Below, piece by piece: positions 29,143-37,910 of a stretch of DNA of 64,000 nt. Where the stretch lies: positions 248,001 through 312,000 of the forward strand of contig NZ_MSDU01000008.1 in the NCBI RefSeq assembly GCF_001936625.1. The letters run 5' to 3'. Position numbers and translations under genes: made by a program. This DNA comes from Domibacillus antri (GTDB lineage Bacteria; Bacillota; Bacilli; Bacillales; Domibacillaceae). A model generated the notes under the pieces. It worked only from the letters and a program-made list of their open reading frames with translations. It did not search any database and was not told where the DNA came from. The stretch's first letter is position 1, and each line of letters opens with the position of its first letter.

Positions 29143-29978
29143 GTTTTTCCTCCAAGTTTGTCCAGTACAATTTTCTCCATCCGGTCTGGATCGGCAAGTA
29201 TGCCCGTCCATTTTTCAAAGGCCAGCGCACCTTGATAGGCAAACATTCTTAAACCATTTTGAACATTGGCCCCACGTTTTTTTGCCTCTTTCATAATAGC
29301 CGTTTCAGCTGGATTGTATATAATGTCTGATAAAAAGGCATCCGGGCGGATGTTGTGAAGCTGCAACGGCGATTCCTCCATTTTTGGCGACATTCCAATC
29401 GATGTGGTTTGAATGATCACATCATAATCGGCAAGCTTTTCTTCCGCCTCTTCCAATGTGAAAATAAATGTTTCAACCGGATACGGGCAGCGTGCTTTCA
29501 GCTGTTCCGCATTATCAAGTGTGCGATTGGCAATATCGACATACTCTGCACCCTGTTGGCCAAGTGTAAAATAAATCGCCCGGGCCGCTCCTCCAGCTCC
29601 GATGATTAAAATACGTTTATCTAGGATAGGCTGTCCATATTCCTCATGCAGACCGCGAATGAAGCCTGCTCCGTCTGTATTATAACCGATCAGCTTTCCA
29701 TTTTCATGCACAACCGTATTAACAGCACCGATTGCCGACGCAAGCGGATCCACTTCATCAAGCAGCGGCATAATCGCTGTTTTGTGCGGCACCGTTACGT
29801 TAAATCCGGAAATACCAATTGCTTTCATTCCAGGAATGGCCACTGGTAAATCCTCACGTTTAATGAGGAATGGCTGATAATGCGCATCCATCCCAAGTGA
29901 TAAAAAGGCGTCATTATGCATCGCCGGCGACATAGAATGAGCAATGGGATCCCCGATCACTCCGTACAAATTTTTCAT
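29136..29978 (-). CDS. aroE: Shikimate dehydrogenase
   Basis: Reduces 3-dehydroshikimate to shikimate with NADPH in aromatic amino acid synthesis. The 280-residue product begins MKNLYGVIGDPIAHSMSPAM (substrate-binding SxS motif), with GFNVTVPHK (catalytic Lys), NTDGAGF, the NADP-binding IIGAGGAARAI and C-terminal YQGALAFEKW. The frame opens 51 codons earlier, but the ATG at 29978 has a G-rich ribosome site and matches family length. Confidence 0.97.
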   Translation of the reverse strand: MKNLYGVIGDPIAHSMSPAMHNDAFLSLGMDAHYQPFLIKREDLPVAIPGMKAIGISGFNVTVPHKTAIMPLLDEVDPLASAIGAVNTVVHENGKLIGYNTDGAGFIRGLHEEYGQPILDKRILIIGAGGAARAIYFTLGQQGAEYVDIANRTLDNAEQLKARCPYPVETFIFTLEEAEEKLADYDVIIQTTSIGMSPKMEESPLQLHNIRPDAFLSDIIYNPAETAIMKEAKKRGANVQNGLRMFAYQGALAFEKWTGILADPDRMEKIVLDKLGGKTC

Positions 29979-29995
29979 CTGACTTTCCCCCACCT

Positions 29996-31096
29996 TTAAA
30001 TTAACGACTTCCGAAGTGTAACTGCTGCTCCTTTTGGCACGTATGCCGCCACTTTGGCTCCCGCTTCGTTTACGGTAATCCAGCCGAGTCCGGAAAATAC
30101 AATATCGGTTTTCGGTTCTTTGATTGTCCATTCCTGCCGGACAAATTCAAGCGGTTCACCGTCTTTTCCAGCTGGTTTTAATAATTCGCCCGCATGGTTT
30201 CTGTACAATTCATCCGCTTTTTCCATTTTGGTCCGATGAATCTCAATCTCATTGGACACATGGCAGATAAATGACCGGCGTCCCCCGCTCATATAATCAA
30301 ATCGGGCCAGGCCGCCGAAGAACAGCGTCTGTTCCTCATTTAATTGGAACACTTTCGGTTTAATTTCTTTTTTCGGCAAAAGGACTTTCAAGTCATCCTT
30401 GTCTACAAAATGAGCCATTTGATGATGATTAATAATACCCGGCGTGTCGACCAGTACATGACCATCCGATAACGGTATTTCAATCATATCAAGCGTTGTA
30501 CCCGGGAAATGAGAGGTCGTAATAAGATCGCCTTCACCGGTAATTTCCTTAATGATTCGATTAATAAACGTTGACTTGCCGACATTCGTACAGCCGACAA
30601 CGTATACATCTTTCCCGTTGCGGTAATGCTCAATAGCCTCAGCCGCATCACGCACTGCTTTGCCCTGCGCCGCACTTGTTAAAAGAACGTCCACCGGCTT
30701 TAAACCGAGCTGACTTGCTTCATGGCGCATCCAATGAATGAGTTTTTCTTGTTTTACTGATTTTGGAAGAAGATCCGATTTATTACCGATTAAAAGGACC
30801 GGATTTTTTCCGGCAAACCGGTGAAGACCGGGCAGCCAGCTTCCATTAAAATCAAAAATATCAACAATTTTCACTATCAGTGATTCAGTATCTCCGATTG
30901 TATTTAAAATTTTTAAAAAGTCATCGTCAGTTAATTCGACGTCCTGAACTTCATTATAATGTTTCAGTCTGAAGCAGCGTTTACAGACAATAACTTCCTT
31001 CTCCAGTGCGGTTAGCGGAGCATACCCAAGACCATCCGGATTGACTGTTTGAATGGCAACGCCGCAGCCCTCGCACGTTATTTGTTCATTACTCAC
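29996..31096 (-). CDS. yqeH: Ribosome biogenesis GTPase YqeH
   Basis: Circularly permuted GTPase needed for 30S subunit assembly. The 366-residue product has an N-terminal zinc finger (CEGCG...CKRCFRLKHYNE), permuted G motifs with G4 IGNKSDLLP before G1 GCTNVGKSTFINR, then G3 DTPGI. The C-terminal RNA-binding domain ends with a TDIVFSGLGWITV block. The start is GTG at 31096, seven to ten bases after GGAGG, and overlaps the yqeG stop (GTGA). Length equals the B. subtilis protein. Confidence 0.97.
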   Translation of the reverse strand: MSNEQITCEGCGVAIQTVNPDGLGYAPLTALEKEVIVCKRCFRLKHYNEVQDVELTDDDFLKILNTIGDTESLIVKIVDIFDFNGSWLPGLHRFAGKNPVLLIGNKSDLLPKSVKQEKLIHWMRHEASQLGLKPVDVLLTSAAQGKAVRDAAEAIEHYRNGKDVYVVGCTNVGKSTFINRIIKEITGEGDLITTSHFPGTTLDMIEIPLSDGHVLVDTPGIINHHQMAHFVDKDDLKVLLPKKEIKPKVFQLNEEQTLFFGGLARFDYMSGGRRSFICHVSNEIEIHRTKMEKADELYRNHAGELLKPAGKDGEPLEFVRQEWTIKEPKTDIVFSGLGWITVNEAGAKVAAYVPKGAAVTLRKSLI

Positions 31097-31614
31097 TGTC
31101 TTTCCTCCCATTGAATCATTCCTTTTCGGCGGAAAAAGTTCATTAACCGGCGTTCGATTTTCCGGTTAATCCGTGTCCAAAAGCCATCCGTCGCCGCAAT
31201 CGGAATGACTAAGATTGTATAAATACCGCTCCGATTCCCTCCGAAGACATCCGTCAGCAGCTGGTCTCCAATCACAACGGCTTCATGTTTTTGTACGTTC
31301 AACAATTTAATCGCTTTTCTGAACGCCCGCCCCATCGGTTTACGCGCCTCAAAAATGTAAGGCAAATCGAGCGGAGTAGAAAAAGAACTCACCCGCTTTT
31401 GATTATTATTGGAAACGATCAGCACTTTAATGCCGGCATCGCTCATTTTATTAAACCAGCTTAACAGCTCCGGTGTCGCATCCGGACGATCCCAGGCGAC
31501 AAGCGTATTATCCAAGTCGGTAATAACCGCTTTAATTCCTTTTTGCTTTAAGCGTTCCGGTTCAATTTCCAGTATGCTTTTCACTTGCTCATTTGGCAAA
31601 AATAATTTCAGCAC
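31093..31614 (-). CDS. yqeG: HAD-superfamily phosphatase YqeG
   Basis: HAD (IIIA) phosphatase related to phosphatidylglycerophosphatase GEP4; substrate in Bacillus not certain. The 173-residue product has motif I TDLDNTLVAWD, motif II LIVSNN, the conserved Lys in ARKPMGRAF and motif III VIGDQLLTDVFGGN. Starts at GTG 31614 after AGAGGTG. First gene of the run yqeG-yqeH-aroE-yhbY-nadD-yqeK-rsfS-yqeM; most junctions are overlapping, with no terminators inside. Confidence 0.95.
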   Translation of the reverse strand: MLKLFLPNEQVKSILEIEPERLKQKGIKAVITDLDNTLVAWDRPDATPELLSWFNKMSDAGIKVLIVSNNNQKRVSSFSTPLDLPYIFEARKPMGRAFRKAIKLLNVQKHEAVVIGDQLLTDVFGGNRSGIYTILVIPIAATDGFWTRINRKIERRLMNFFRRKGMIQWEERQ

Positions 31615-31724
31615 AGTTTACACCTCTAATTTCAGTCTGCTTATCTTATCATAGCCCATTTTTTCATAGGAGACAAAACAATAATCAGCACAAAAACTTT
31701 TCGACAAATTTCGCATTCCCTTTC

Positions 31725-31823
31725 TGTGGATAACGTTATGCACAAATTCACACTATATAAATAGCGGTTTATGGCGATTTATAAACTGAAAACTGCCACT
31801 TATCCACGATCCATTGTGGAAAA
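31725..31823. promoter_or_regulatory. Cluster of four DnaA boxes upstream of sda
   Basis: A perfect DnaA box TTATCCACA on the minus strand (31725-31733), TTATGCACA on plus (31736-31744), TTATCCACG on plus (31800-31808) and TTTTCCACA on minus (31815-31823). In B. subtilis sda is transcriptionally activated by DnaA through boxes near its promoter, tying sporulation to replication state. The interval 31615-31901 holds no other gene. Confidence 0.8.
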
Positions 31824-31831
31824 ACGAACGA

Positions 31832-31860
31832 TTGTTCTATTATAGTTTTTTTGATACACT
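31832..31860 (+). promoter_or_regulatory. Candidate sigma-A promoter of sda
   Basis: TTGTTC (31832-31837), 17-base spacer, TACACT (31855-31860). Both boxes are partial matches. It sits directly downstream of the DnaA boxes and about 35 bases before the sda ribosome site. Confidence 0.6.
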
Positions 31861-31901
31861 ATAAAAAAAGATGGACTATTACTTTTTGGAGATGAATATA
31901 G

Positions 31902-32042
31902 ATGCATACACTATCAGACAAATTGCTTCTTTCTTCTTATAAAAAAGCAACAAAGCTAAAATTGAACAACGACTTTATTGCTTTAATCGAACAGGAAATG
32001 AAACGACGGATCATCCGTCAGCAAAAAAACCGAAAAATGTAA
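31902..32042 (+). CDS. sda: Sporulation checkpoint protein Sda
   Basis: Short helical hairpin protein that inhibits the sporulation histidine kinase KinA when replication is disturbed. The 46-residue product [20 protein letters not shown]... matches Sda in length and in the core pattern LSDxLL..SY.KA..L.LN.DFI.LIE.E..RR. GGAG lies about ten bases before the ATG. Too short for a general ORF cutoff but clear. It is the next gene upstream of sigK and divergent from yqeG. Confidence 0.95.
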   Translation: MHTLSDKLLLSSYKKATKLKLNNDFIALIEQEMKRRIIRQQKNRKM

Positions 32043-32068
32043 TATTACCTGATCTCCCGCATACGATA
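32039..32068 (+). promoter_or_regulatory. Candidate sigma-E promoter of sigK
   Basis: GTAATATT (32039-32046) and CATACGATA (32060-32068) separated by 13 bases resemble the sigma-E elements KMATATT and CATACAMT, though the spacer is one or two bases short. The -35 overlaps the sda stop. B. subtilis sigK is read by sigma-E with SpoIIID. Confidence 0.62.
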
Positions 32069-32090
32069 AGCGTTAAAAGGGGGGATCATC

Positions 32091-32855
32091 ATGATTGAAC
32101 TTGCCGCCGCTCTCTCTTTTTTATTGAAAGAAGCGGTTTTTTTCGTGTCATACGTAAAGCATAACGCCTTTCCTCATCCACTTTCAGCTGAAGAAGAAAA
32201 AAAGTATCTCGCACTCCTTGAACAGGGAGATCGTCATGCCCGAACAAAACTCATTGAACATAATCTGCGCCTCGTTGCCCACATCGTCAAAAAATTCGAA
32301 AAAACAAATGAAGATACAGAAGACCTCATTTCCATCGGCACGATTGGTTTAATTAAAGGCATTGAAAGTTATTCCGGAAAAAAAGGAACAAAACTGGCCA
32401 CATACGCGGCACGCTGTATTGAAAACGAAATTCTCATGTACTTCCGCGCACTGAAAAAAACGAAAAAAGACGTATCTTTATACGATCCGGTCGGACGGGA
32501 TAAAGAAGGGAACGAAATCAGCCTCCTCGATTTATTGAAAACAGAAGATGAAGACGTCGCTGCACGTCTGTCACTTGAAATGGATATCGAACAAATGAAA
32601 AGCTGCCTTGCTGTGTTAGATCCGCGGGAAATGGCTGTCATTGCCGCCCGTTATGGCATTGGCGCCGGCAGCGATAAAACGCAGCGTGAAATTGCGGCAG
32701 AGATGAACATTTCAAGAAGCTATGTGTCCCGAATCGAAAAGCGGGCGCTGGCGAAAATGATGCAGGAATTTAAGCGTCTTTCAGCAAAACAAAAAAGGGG
32801 CCCAAAAGAAACTCTTCTGGAGCACCCTTCTCATCATCAATCATCAGTCGATTGA
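32091..32855 (+). CDS. sigK: RNA polymerase sigma-K precursor, uninterrupted
   Basis: Late mother-cell sporulation sigma factor, made as inactive pro-sigma-K. The 254-residue product has the hydrophobic pro-sequence with the processing junction [12 protein letters not shown] after residue 20 (as in B. subtilis), sigma region 2 ([52 protein letters not shown]) and region 4 ([24 protein letters not shown]). The gene is continuous; in B. subtilis 168 it is split by the skin element. A strong GGGGGGA site precedes the ATG. Confidence 0.97.
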   Translation: MIELAAALSFLLKEAVFFVSYVKHNAFPHPLSAEEEKKYLALLEQGDRHARTKLIEHNLRLVAHIVKKFEKTNEDTEDLISIGTIGLIKGIESYSGKKGTKLATYAARCIENEILMYFRALKKTKKDVSLYDPVGRDKEGNEISLLDLLKTEDEDVAARLSLEMDIEQMKSCLAVLDPREMAVIAARYGIGAGSDKTQREIAAEMNISRSYVSRIEKRALAKMMQEFKRLSAKQKRGPKETLLEHPSHHQSSVD

Positions 32856-32915
32856 CACAGAAATCATAACGCCTGTTACAGTTGCCAGCAGCAATCCTAA
32901 AATCATCATGACCAT
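32844..32915 (-). CDS. Possible 23-residue membrane peptide
   Basis: Not recognised. A very short frame [20 protein letters not shown] plus three residues (SID) forms a single hydrophobic helix. It has a good GGGAG ribosome site about ten bases before the ATG. It is convergent with sigK and the two 3' ends overlap by 12 bases. Upstream is the 78-base gap to the mtnN stop. The chance of a random hydrophobic frame is real, so this stays a candidate. Confidence 0.4.
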   Translation of the reverse strand: MVMMILGLLLATVTGVMISVSID

Positions 32916-32993
32916 TCTTGCAACACTCCCTCTATGTTCACTTCATTTGTTACTATTACTTTATCATAAAACATGTGCTTTGTTATCGTTTTC

Positions 32994-33695
32994 TTATTCT
33001 TTTCCCAGCTCTTCCGTCATTTTCATCACGAGATTCGCTGAATGAAGTCCTGCTTTTGGCAAAAATTGCTCAAATGAAATGTTGGACTCTTTTCCGGCAA
33101 TGTCGGAAAGGGCGCGAATGATCACAAATGGCACGTTAAATTGATACGCTACCTGGGCGATCGCGGCTGCTTCCATTTCAACAGCCTGCAAGTCAGTAAA
33201 TTTTTCTGCAATCGACTGTACACGTACCGGATCGTTCATAAACGAATCACCTGTCGCGATGAGCCCTTTCACAGTTTTTACTTCTTGTATGCTTTCCGCA
33301 CAAGCGGCCGCGATTTGAACGAGACGCTCGTCTGCCTGAAATGCGGCCGGCAGCTGAGGCACCTGGCCGTACTCATATCCAAATGCCGTTACATCTACAT
33401 CGTGATGACGTACTTCCGATGAAATGACGACATCCCCCACTTGAAGTTCAGGAGACAATCCGCCGGCAGAACCCGTATTGATAATGACATCCGGTTTAAA
33501 TGCATGAATTAATACAGCAGTTGTCATTGACGCGTTCACCTTCCCGATTCCGGAGCGAAGCAATACAACTTCAACACCCCGCAGCAAGCCTGTTGTAAAT
33601 TCACTTCCCGCAATGGTGGTGACTTCTTTCTTTTCCATCTCGTCACGTAATATGAGAACCTCTTCTTCCATTGCACCAATAATCCCTATTTTCAT
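32994..33695 (-). CDS. mtnN: 5'-methylthioadenosine/S-adenosylhomocysteine nucleosidase
   Basis: Splits MTA and SAH (and 5'-deoxyadenosine) to adenine and the thio-ribose in methionine salvage and the activated methyl cycle. The 233-residue product begins [13 protein letters not shown] and has [28 protein letters not shown], the substrate-binding [12 protein letters not shown] and catalytic-Asp RALSDIAG. The ATG at 33695 has GAGGGAG upstream. In B. subtilis it lies in an operon with mccA-mccB; here those genes are absent. Confidence 0.96.
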   Translation of the reverse strand: MKIGIIGAMEEEVLILRDEMEKKEVTTIAGSEFTTGLLRGVEVVLLRSGIGKVNASMTTAVLIHAFKPDVIINTGSAGGLSPELQVGDVVISSEVRHHDVDVTAFGYEYGQVPQLPAAFQADERLVQIAAACAESIQEVKTVKGLIATGDSFMNDPVRVQSIAEKFTDLQAVEMEAAAIAQVAYQFNVPFVIIRALSDIAGKESNISFEQFLPKAGLHSANLVMKMTEELGKE

Positions 33696-33725
33696 CTTGA
33701 TTTGCTCCCTCTTGTTTTTATGCCG

Positions 33726-33750
33726 AAAAAAACCCGCCGTCAAAGCGGGG
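33726..33750 (-). terminator. Terminator after yrrS
   Basis: CCCGC-TTTGACG-GCGGG stem followed by T7 on the minus strand. Only 30 bases remain before the mtnN start, so mtnN depends on readthrough or a promoter buried in this hairpin or in yrrS. Confidence 0.85.
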
Positions 33751-33755
33751 AATCA

Positions 33756-34358
33756 TCAGCGTCCTTTGTCATTTCGTTCGAGCTTCTGTACTTTGACCGG
33801 TTTCCAGCCTTCTCCGTCTACCCATTCAATAAAGACACGGTACGCATCATTTTGATCGTTTTTAGGCGACACCGTACCAATTGCTCCGTGCTGACCGTTT
33901 CCGCTTATATACCAGACGGTCATATTATCCACAGGAATACCCGTTGCATAAGACAGCGCATTGACTTTTTCCTGCCAATCCGTCGAACCCGTGTCAAATG
34001 AAGAAGTATGAGGACCGGATTGGGTAGTTCCAACGCCTTTCCAGTTCGGATCCACAATGTCTTGTTCGACATTTGGCTCTGTGCCTTCCGTAACCACTCG
34101 AACTTCTTCAGCTTTTTCTTCTACTGGCTCTTCTGTTTCAGCCGGATTTTCTTCCTCTACTTCATCAGGTACATCAGCTGTCTGCTCTTCTGCTGGCTTC
34201 GTTTCTTCAGGAGCAGCTGGTTCTTCGTCATTCCCACCTGCAAAAATGGTAAATCCGACAATAATAATGAGCAGCACGACAACCGCGATGGCTGTATTTA
34301 AAATGCGGTTTGTTTTTCTCCGCTTCGTTTTGCGCTCAGCACGCGACGTATGTTCCAT
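33756..34358 (-). CDS. yrrS: YrrS family (DUF1510) membrane-anchored protein
   Basis: Conserved Bacillus protein of unknown function with one membrane segment and an extracellular C-terminal domain. The 200-residue product has a basic N terminus (AERKTKRRKTNRIL), a membrane helix (about residues 18-40), a Pro/Glu-rich spacer, and a C-terminal domain with DPNWKGVGTTQSGPHTSSFD and ALSYATGIPVDNMTVWYIS, as in YrrS. The ATG at 34358 has GGAG upstream. In B. subtilis the penicillin-binding gene yrrR/pbpI lies between yrrS and greA; it is missing here. Confidence 0.88.
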   Translation of the reverse strand: MEHTSRAERKTKRRKTNRILNTAIAVVVLLIIIVGFTIFAGGNDEEPAAPEETKPAEEQTADVPDEVEEENPAETEEPVEEKAEEVRVVTEGTEPNVEQDIVDPNWKGVGTTQSGPHTSSFDTGSTDWQEKVNALSYATGIPVDNMTVWYISGNGQHGAIGTVSPKNDQNDAYRVFIEWVDGEGWKPVKVQKLERNDKGR

Positions 34359-34424
34359 AGCTTTCTCCTCCTCGTTACGCATCCATTTTAACACGTCTTC
34401 TTTATGTGAAGAAAGAATTTACGT

Positions 34425-34465
34425 AAAAAAGCGCAAAAGGCTCATCCGCCTAAAGCGCTTTTTTT
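34425..34465 (-). terminator. Terminator after greA
   Basis: AAAAAGCGC...GGC / GCC...GCGCTTTTTT hairpin immediately past the greA stop, with a T run on the minus strand. It separates greA from yrrS. Confidence 0.88.
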
Positions 34466-34467
34466 AC

Positions 34468-34944
34468 TTAACCGATTGAAACGATTTTCACGTTCATCTC
34501 GCCTGCTGGTGTTTGGACAATCACTTCATCACCAACGCGTTTGCCGATCATGCTTTTAGCAATTGGTGAATCATTTGAAATTTTACCTTCAAACGGGTCT
34601 GCCTCCGCACTGCCGACAATTGTATAGCTTTCTTCTTCGCCGTCAGGCAGTTCAATAAATGTGACCGTTTTGCCAAGCGAAACCATATCAGAATTCAACG
34701 AATCTTCCTCAATGATTTTTGCGTTGCGGATCATTGTTTCAATTGTACCGATACGTCCTTCCACAAACGCCTGCTCTTCTTTTGCTGAATCATACTCGGA
34801 ATTTTCCGAAAGATCACCAAAGCTGCGGGCAATTTTAATCCGCTCGACCACTTCTTTACGTTTTACGGATTTTAAATGTTCAAGTTCTTGTTCCAGTTTT
34901 TCTTTTCCTTCCCGTGTCATCGGGTAAACTTTTTCGTTCGACAA
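34468..34944 (-). CDS. greA: Transcription elongation factor GreA
   Basis: Rescues backtracked RNA polymerase by stimulating transcript cleavage. The 158-residue product has the N-terminal coiled coil ([20 protein letters not shown]), the acidic tip [18 protein letters not shown], and the C-terminal FKBP-like domain with [20 protein letters not shown]. The start is TTG at 34944, after GGAGTGGG. It follows udk. Confidence 0.97.
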   Translation of the reverse strand: MSNEKVYPMTREGKEKLEQELEHLKSVKRKEVVERIKIARSFGDLSENSEYDSAKEEQAFVEGRIGTIETMIRNAKIIEEDSLNSDMVSLGKTVTFIELPDGEEESYTIVGSAEADPFEGKISNDSPIAKSMIGKRVGDEVIVQTPAGEMNVKIVSIG

Positions 34945-34988
34945 CTTTTCCCACTCCTTTAATGTTCAAAAAAAGCACTGAAATATGA

Positions 34989-35016
34989 GCGCGCGCCCTC
35001 TTTGAGAGGTCGCGCG
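34989..35016. other. GC-rich hairpin between udk and greA
   Basis: Inverted repeat pairing CGCGCG and CCTCT with AGAGG and CGCGCG around CAA. On the minus strand it lacks an adjacent T run (a T7 run occurs about 13 bases later), so it may be a weak terminator or an mRNA stability element. Confidence 0.5.
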
Positions 35017-35051
35017 TTTTCCCAATTATATGCCTGTTTCATAAAAACATA

Positions 35052-35687
35052 CTATAAAATATCTTTTTGTTCAAGAATTGTTTGGATTTTAGCAATGATT
35101 ATATCAATGGCGACTTTGTTTTCACCGCCGATTGGGATAATGACATCCGCATACCGCTTCGTTGGTTCGATAAATTGGTTATGCATTGGACGAACAATCG
35201 TTGTATATTGATCCACGACCGAATCAAGCGACCTGCCGCGTTCTGTAATGTCACGCGTCAGACGCCGGATAAACCGGAGATCCGCATCTGTATCCACAAA
35301 TAATTTAATATCCATTAAATCGCGCAGACGCTCATCTTCAAGCACGAGAATCCCTTCTAAAATAATGACATCTTTTGGCTCAAGCGGGACCGTTTCGTTC
35401 GACCGGGTGTGCTGTACATAATCATAGACCGGTTTTTCAACCGGACGGCCGTTCATCAGTTCCTGCATCTGCTCGATCAATAAATCATTGTCAAATGCAA
35501 AGGGATGATCATAATTTTGCTTCAGTCGTTCTTCAAACGTCAAGTGAGACTGATTTTTATAATAATAATCTTGTTCGATCATCATAATGGAGCCGCCTTG
35601 AAAATGATCATGAATCGCTCGAGCAACACTCGTTTTCCCCGAGCCAGACCCACCCGCGACGCCGATCACAATCGGCTTTTGCTTCAT
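35052..35687 (-). CDS. udk: Uridine kinase
   Basis: Phosphorylates uridine and cytidine in pyrimidine salvage. The 211-residue product has the Walker [34 protein letters not shown] with substrate-binding residues, [13 protein letters not shown], and [21 protein letters not shown] precedes the ATG. It starts 4 bases after the trhP2 stop, matching yrrO-udk-greA in B. subtilis. Confidence 0.97.
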   Translation of the reverse strand: MKQKPIVIGVAGGSGSGKTSVARAIHDHFQGGSIMMIEQDYYYKNQSHLTFEERLKQNYDHPFAFDNDLLIEQMQELMNGRPVEKPVYDYVQHTRSNETVPLEPKDVIILEGILVLEDERLRDLMDIKLFVDTDADLRFIRRLTRDITERGRSLDSVVDQYTTIVRPMHNQFIEPTKRYADVIIPIGGENKVAIDIIIAKIQTILEQKDIL

Positions 35688-35691
35688 TGTG

Positions 35692-36963
35692 TCACAGCCC
35701 TTTCCGCATCATGTCGTCTTTCGATACAGGACGGTCCACTTTAAACTGGACAATTTGCAGCGGATGGCGGGCAGCATCCAATTCATTCCCGTCTTCATCG
35801 ACAACCGTACCGACTACCTGCGTAAATGTATCCATGTTCGGGCCAAAAAATTCAACGGTATCGCCTGGACGGAAGAAGTTCCGCTGCTGCAGCGTGACGA
35901 TTTGTGTGTCTTCATCGTAATCCACGACAAGGCCCGTGAAATCATGCGATGCTTTTTTTCCGTGAACACCAAACAGCTGCTCATCGGCGCCCGGCGTTCC
36001 CTCAAAAAATGCCGGTGCTGCCGGACGGTTGGCGCATTTTTCAAGCTCTTCTAACCATTCAGGCTGAATTTTGAAATTTTCCGGATCGGCACAATACGCA
36101 TCGATTACTTTCCGGTACACACTGACAACCGTTGCGATGTAATGGATGGATTTCATCCGGCCTTCAATTTTCAAACTATCAATGCCAAGCTCAATCATAC
36201 CTGGAATCGACTGGACAAGCCGCAAATCCTTTGGACTCATCGCAAAAGGTGAATCGCCTTCCTGCGTGATCGCTGACTCAATGCCATCTTCCATTTCCAC
36301 AAGGTTATAGTCCCAGCGGCACGACTGGCAGCACCCGCCGCGGTTGGAATCACGCGCAGTCATATGGTTACTCAGCACACAGCGGCCGGAATAAGCAATG
36401 CACATCGCTCCGTGGATGAAGGTTTCAATTTCAATATCCACCTTTTCTTTCATGAGGCGCATTTCTTCGCCTGTCGTTTCACGGGCAAGCACAACTCGGT
36501 CAAGCCCTTCTTCTTTCCAGTATTGCACCGCGCGCCAGTTAGAGAGGGACTGCTGCGTGCTTAAATGCACTTCCACATTCGGCGCAACACGGCGGCACGT
36601 TTCAATAATAAGCGGATCTGCCACAATAATGCCATTCACGCCGACCTCTCCCAGACCGCGCAAGTAATCTTCAAGCCCGTCTATGTTTTCATTATGGGCA
36701 AAAATATTCGTCGTCACATACACTTTTGCTCCGTATTGACGGGCAAATTCAACGCCCTCTTTCATTTCATCAAACGTGAAATTTCCCGCATTTGACCGAA
36801 GTCCGTATTCCTGTCCCCCAATGTATACGGCATCTGCTCCGTAACGGACAGCGATCTTTAATTTTTCAAGCGTGCCGGCAGGAGCAAGCAGTTCCGGCTT
36901 TTTCACAATGACCCGTTTCCCGTCGACAATGGTTGAGATGCTGTCATTTTTCAATGCTTCCAT
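35692..36963 (-). CDS. trhP2: tRNA U34 hydroxylation protein TrhP2 (peptidase U32 family)
   Basis: U32-family protein (YrrO) required with TrhP1 to form 5-hydroxyuridine at tRNA position 34. The 423-residue product has [26 protein letters not shown], and the U32 Cys-containing signature ([20 protein letters not shown], then [11 protein letters not shown]), whose Cys residues are thought to bind an Fe-S cluster. GGGAGG precedes the ATG. It follows trhP1 by 17 bases. Confidence 0.94.
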   Translation of the reverse strand: MEALKNDSISTIVDGKRVIVKKPELLAPAGTLEKLKIAVRYGADAVYIGGQEYGLRSNAGNFTFDEMKEGVEFARQYGAKVYVTTNIFAHNENIDGLEDYLRGLGEVGVNGIIVADPLIIETCRRVAPNVEVHLSTQQSLSNWRAVQYWKEEGLDRVVLARETTGEEMRLMKEKVDIEIETFIHGAMCIAYSGRCVLSNHMTARDSNRGGCCQSCRWDYNLVEMEDGIESAITQEGDSPFAMSPKDLRLVQSIPGMIELGIDSLKIEGRMKSIHYIATVVSVYRKVIDAYCADPENFKIQPEWLEELEKCANRPAAPAFFEGTPGADEQLFGVHGKKASHDFTGLVVDYDEDTQIVTLQQRNFFRPGDTVEFFGPNMDTFTQVVGTVVDEDGNELDAARHPLQIVQFKVDRPVSKDDMMRKGL

Positions 36964-36980
36964 CTTTGTTTCCTCCCTTT

Positions 36981-37910
36981 TTAATAAACTGTTTCTTTAA
37001 AGAAGAAGCCCGAATCAAGCGGCCGGTGGTCCTGCTGAAGTGCTTCTGCCGCTTCCAGCAATGCTTCCTTTTCTTCTTCATACTGATCCGGATTTTCCAC
37101 ACATAAATCGATTGCTTTTCGATATAATTTCGTAACGGCAACGCGGTAATCTTCCGTTTGCAGGACACCGTCAATTTTAAATGAATCAATCTCTGCTTCG
37201 ATCATATCCTGCAGTTCATCAATGATGCACATATCGTTCGGACTCATAATGTGCGTACCGTTTTGATCTTCATAAATCGGGTATTTATTATTGCGCTCTT
37301 CATCATGAAGCAGCATATTTTGCGCACCCTGGCGCTTTTCGATTTCCATGTTCTTTCCCATGTATTCAAAGTAATGCCCAAGAAGCGGCCGTTTCGATTG
37401 GAACATGCATGTCATACCGTGCACCTGCACCTCAATCGCCACTTCTGCATTTTCTTTCGTTTCAATGACAGCATCCATGCTCAGCTCTCTGGCAAGCACC
37501 GCGCGGACCGCTCCGCGTTTGCCCCAGTAATTCGCCGTATACCAGTTTGTCGCAATCGTTTCCGGACTCCAGTGAAGCGAAAATCCTGGTGCTGCTGCGC
37601 GGACAGCCATTAATACAGCCGGATCGCCAAAGACAATGGCATCAGCCCCTGCTTCTTTTACAAACTGCACATATTCGTCCAATTCATCCGCAATTTTATT
37701 ATGAAAAATAGCGTTCACCGCCACATACACTTTCTTTCCGTGTTCATGAGCCAGGGTCACGGCTTCTTTTATTTCCTCGCGGCTGAATTCGCCGGCAAGA
37801 CGCAGACCGTAACGCTGTTCACCTATTATAAATGCATCGGCGCCCGCTTCAATTTGTCGTTCGATTTCATTGACGCTGCCCGGCGTCACTAATAATTCCG
37901 GTTTTTTCAT
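36981..37910 (-). CDS. trhP1: tRNA U34 hydroxylation protein TrhP1 (peptidase U32 family)
   Basis: Shorter partner of TrhP2 (YrrN). The 309-residue product has KPELLVTPGSVNEIERQIEA, AFIIGEQRYGLRLAGEF and VQVHGMTCMFQSKRPLLGHY. It carries a single Cys in the U32 signature region rather than the Cys cluster of TrhP2, so it probably does not hold a cluster by itself. GGAGTGGTG precedes the ATG, which overlaps the trmR stop by 4 bases. Confidence 0.93.
   Translation of the reverse strand: MKKPELLVTPGSVNEIERQIEAGADAFIIGEQRYGLRLAGEFSREEIKEAVTLAHEHGKKVYVAVNAIFHNKIADELDEYVQFVKEAGADAIVFGDPAVLMAVRAAAPGFSLHWSPETIATNWYTANYWGKRGAVRAVLARELSMDAVIETKENAEVAIEVQVHGMTCMFQSKRPLLGHYFEYMGKNMEIEKRQGAQNMLLHDEERNNKYPIYEDQNGTHIMSPNDMCIIDELQDMIEAEIDSFKIDGVLQTEDYRVAVTKLYRKAIDLCVENPDQYEEEKEALLEAAEALQQDHRPLDSGFFFKETVY

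Noticed and set aside
32091-32855. Scar of a skin-like element in sigK
   Set aside because: The coding sequence is continuous and conserved through the region where B. subtilis is interrupted, and no recombinase gene is present.
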